The position numbers and the translations under genes are program-made. Of a stretch of DNA of 64,000 nt, positions 61,779 through 64,000 are shown one piece after another. Origin of the DNA: Candidatus Woesearchaeota archaeon (GTDB lineage: Archaea; Nanobdellota; Nanobdellia; Woesearchaeales; JAFGPW01); the NCBI GenBank assembly GCA_016935985.1, contig JAFGPW010000005.1:186001-250000 (forward strand). Reading direction: 5' to 3'. The first letter of the stretch is position 1; each line of letters starts with the position of its first letter. The notes under the pieces are model-generated. The model did not search any database and was not told where the DNA came from. It saw only the letters and a list, made by a program, of their open reading frames with translations.

Positions 61779-63332
61779 TCAGACATCCGTGATCTTCAGG
61801 TAGTCGATCCTCGCCCTCGACACCTTCGCGCGCCTGCCGGTGACCTCACGCCAGACCTTTATCATGAACTTCTTCAGCGGCAGGATCGCGCCGACGAGAT
61901 AATCCGTCTTCCTCCTGCTCCGCAGGATCGCCCTGAGGTAGCGCGGGTCCCAGAGGTAGCTGATGCGCCTGCGCAGGGGATTGAGCCGCGCGTTCGTGCC
62001 GTTCGTCAGCTCCTCCAAGTTGTGGCCGTGCGTCGCGAAGATGAACCGCCTGTCGGTGAGCGCGAGCTTGGCGATGTTGTAGAGATAATACTCCTCCATC
62101 GGCAGGTCGATCCTGCGCTCGTCGTGCAGGTCGGTACCCGGGAACGGCGTGAGGATGCCGAAGCTGTAGGTGTCGGCGTCGAGCTCTTCCGCCAGCCGGA
62201 GCGTGTCCTCGACGTCCTTTTCCGTCTCGCCGGGGCAGTTGAACATGAAATTCGCGAACGTCCTGATCCCATGCTTCTTGCTCCAGGCGAAGCAGTTCCT
62301 GATCTGGTCGATGCGCACGCCCTTCTTCATGCGGTTGAGCATCTCCTGGCTTCCCGCCTCCACACCGAACTCGAGCTGGATGCAGCCGGCCTTCGCCATC
62401 GCCGCCACCATCTCCTCGGTGAGCAGGTTCGCCTTCGTCTGGCAGGCCCATACCATGCCGAGCCTGCGCCTCTCGAGCTCGTCGCAGAACTCGAAGACCC
62501 GCTTCTTCCCGAGGGTGAACGTCTCGTCGGCGATCATGAACGCGTCGATGCGGTACTTCCGCTTGAGCAGCTCGATCTCGTCGACCACCGCCCCGATGCT
62601 CCGCACCCGCGCCATGCCGAGGAGCGCCTCGTTCTTCTTGAAGAGGTTCTTGGACACGCAGAAGGTGCACACCGACGGGCAGCCGCGCGTGGTGAATATG
62701 TAGTAGGTCGAGAGGTAGAGCGGGCGTATCAGGTCCATCTGCGGCTTGCAGTAGAACTCCATGTCGATGAGCGAGAAATCCCGTGGCGGGATCTCGTCGA
62801 GGTCGTGCATGACCGGCATGCGCGGCGTCTCGCGCATCCTGCCGTCCTTCAGGAACGCGATCCCCCGGATCTCGTCGAGGGGCCTGCCGTCCCGCAGCGC
62901 GATCGCGAGCTCGGCGAAAGTGCGCTCGCCCTCGCCGATCACCACCGCGTCGACGGGGCTGTCCGGGAAGATGAAGTCGTCCGGCTTGATGGTCGGATGG
63001 ATGCCGCCGACGACGAGCCGTAGCCCGGGAAGCCGCCTCTTCAGGAGCCGGCAGGTCTGGAGCACCTCAGGCGCCTCGGGGGTGAAGCAGCCGAGCCCGA
63101 CGATCCGTGCGTCCGAGCGCTCGATCCGTTCCGCGATCCTGCGGAACATGGCCTTCCATACCTCCTCGGTGATAGGCCTTCCGATCTCGGACTTCTCGTC
63201 GATGATCGCCGCCCGGACACCCTTAGACCGGCAGTAGGCCTCGATGTCGAGCGAGGCGAAGGGCGGCACCCGCTCGTTCGAGCGCGCGATCGTGGTGACG
63301 AGCGCCACATCATATTGTTTTCCGCCTTCCAT
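61779..63332 (-). CDS. B12-binding-domain radical SAM protein
   Basis: LVVGGIHPTIKPDDF; TTRGCPSVCTFC (CxxxCxxC-type cluster); GVEAGSQEMLNRMKKGV; start 63332 fits minus-strand TATA (aacatttataagg). Confidence 0.9.
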   Translation of the reverse strand: MEGGKQYDVALVTTIARSNERVPPFASLDIEAYCRSKGVRAAIIDEKSEIGRPITEEVWKAMFRRIAERIERSDARIVGLGCFTPEAPEVLQTCRLLKRRLPGLRLVVGGIHPTIKPDDFIFPDSPVDAVVIGEGERTFAELAIALRDGRPLDEIRGIAFLKDGRMRETPRMPVMHDLDEIPPRDFSLIDMEFYCKPQMDLIRPLYLSTYYIFTTRGCPSVCTFCVSKNLFKKNEALLGMARVRSIGAVVDEIELLKRKYRIDAFMIADETFTLGKKRVFEFCDELERRRLGMVWACQTKANLLTEEMVAAMAKAGCIQLEFGVEAGSQEMLNRMKKGVRIDQIRNCFAWSKKHGIRTFANFMFNCPGETEKDVEDTLRLAEELDADTYSFGILTPFPGTDLHDERRIDLPMEEYYLYNIAKLALTDRRFIFATHGHNLEELTNGTNARLNPLRRRISYLWDPRYLRAILRSRRKTDYLVGAILPLKKFMIKVWREVTGRRAKVSRARIDYLKITDV

Positions 63333-63459
63333 GAGGATGCCGTTAAACCAAGCATGCCTTATAAATGTTATTAATGAGCCCCCCACCGCCTACGACCCGC
63401 CGTGATGCCGTGACCGGACATCAACAAGCTTTATTAATGCCTGCCCCCTGCCGGTATCC

Positions 63460-64000
63460 ATGCCACAGCGACAGTTCCTCTATGTGCCCACCTTCGACGT
63501 CGAATATTTCCTCGGCGCGAGGGAGCTCACGCACGATGTGCCGCTCGTCGCTGGTATGCTCTCATCATACCCTAGATTCAAGGCGACCTTCAATGTCGCG
63601 GCGCTCGCGCTGCGCGACCACACGCCCCTCTTCAGGCAGCTGCTTGAGGCGGGCCACGAAATCGCGCTCCACGGCTACCGGCATGACCTGGATTGGGGGA
63701 TGAAGTCCGCTGCCGAGCAGGACGCGCTCATCGGGAAGGCGAAGCGGCTCGCCGAATCGCGGCTCGGCGTCCCGGTCAGGGGCTGGGCGACGCCGCGCGG
63801 CAACTTCCACAGCGCACGGGTCCCGCTCCTCAGGAGGCACGGCTTCCTCTACGTCCGGGACCGGGCGGTGACGGACTACCATTCCTTCGTCCTACCCCGG
63901 ACCGAGGGCGGCATCGTCGACCTCAACCGCTTCGGGCATGACGAGATGGCGTTCATCGCAAACCCGCTCCTGCATCCCCTCATGCGTTGGGGCCTCCAGG
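63460..64000 (+). CDS. Polysaccharide deacetylase (NodB family), truncated by window end
   Basis: Open frame from ATG 63460 to window end: FLYVPTFDVEYFLG, KATFNVAALALR, HEIALHGYRHD, GWATPRGNF. Confidence 0.85.
   Translation, partial: MPQRQFLYVPTFDVEYFLGARELTHDVPLVAGMLSSYPRFKATFNVAALALRDHTPLFRQLLEAGHEIALHGYRHDLDWGMKSAAEQDALIGKAKRLAESRLGVPVRGWATPRGNFHSARVPLLRRHGFLYVRDRAVTDYHSFVLPRTEGGIVDLNRFGHDEMAFIANPLLHPLMRWGLQ

Overview
This 64 kb window is GC-rich, densely coded archaeal chromosome, probably from a DPANN-like lineage (lineage is inference). Archaeal markers are RPA, RadA, RadB, uS2, an AK6/Fap7-type adenylate kinase, an MBF1-like factor, an NFACT/RqcH-like protein and thpR. Many genes have a TATA box about 26-30 nt before the ATG. 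I found no CRISPR array, transposon or tRNA. There is one orphan 5S rRNA gene on the minus strand (~50253-50369). The main content is cell-surface biology: (i) a compact, ATGA-overlapping cluster (~592-11044) of membrane-anchored proteins with prepilin-like [KR][KR]G+hydrophobic N-termini, which also encodes an Amidase_3-like protein, an M23 peptidase with its motifs intact and an SLT lytic transglycosylase with its motifs intact; (ii) very large N-glycosylation-sequon-rich surface proteins; (iii) glycosylation loci (GT-C, GT2, GT4, GT39, flippases, a WbpA/B/D/E-like cassette). The best candidate for an undescribed system is the peptidoglycan-hydrolase/prepilin-like cluster, because archaea do not make murein. 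The second is an AT-rich regulatory island (36105-36257) with four GTTA-N7-TAAC palindromes in front of a 99-aa gene and a giant surface protein. All domain calls come from reading motifs by eye. No database search was run.
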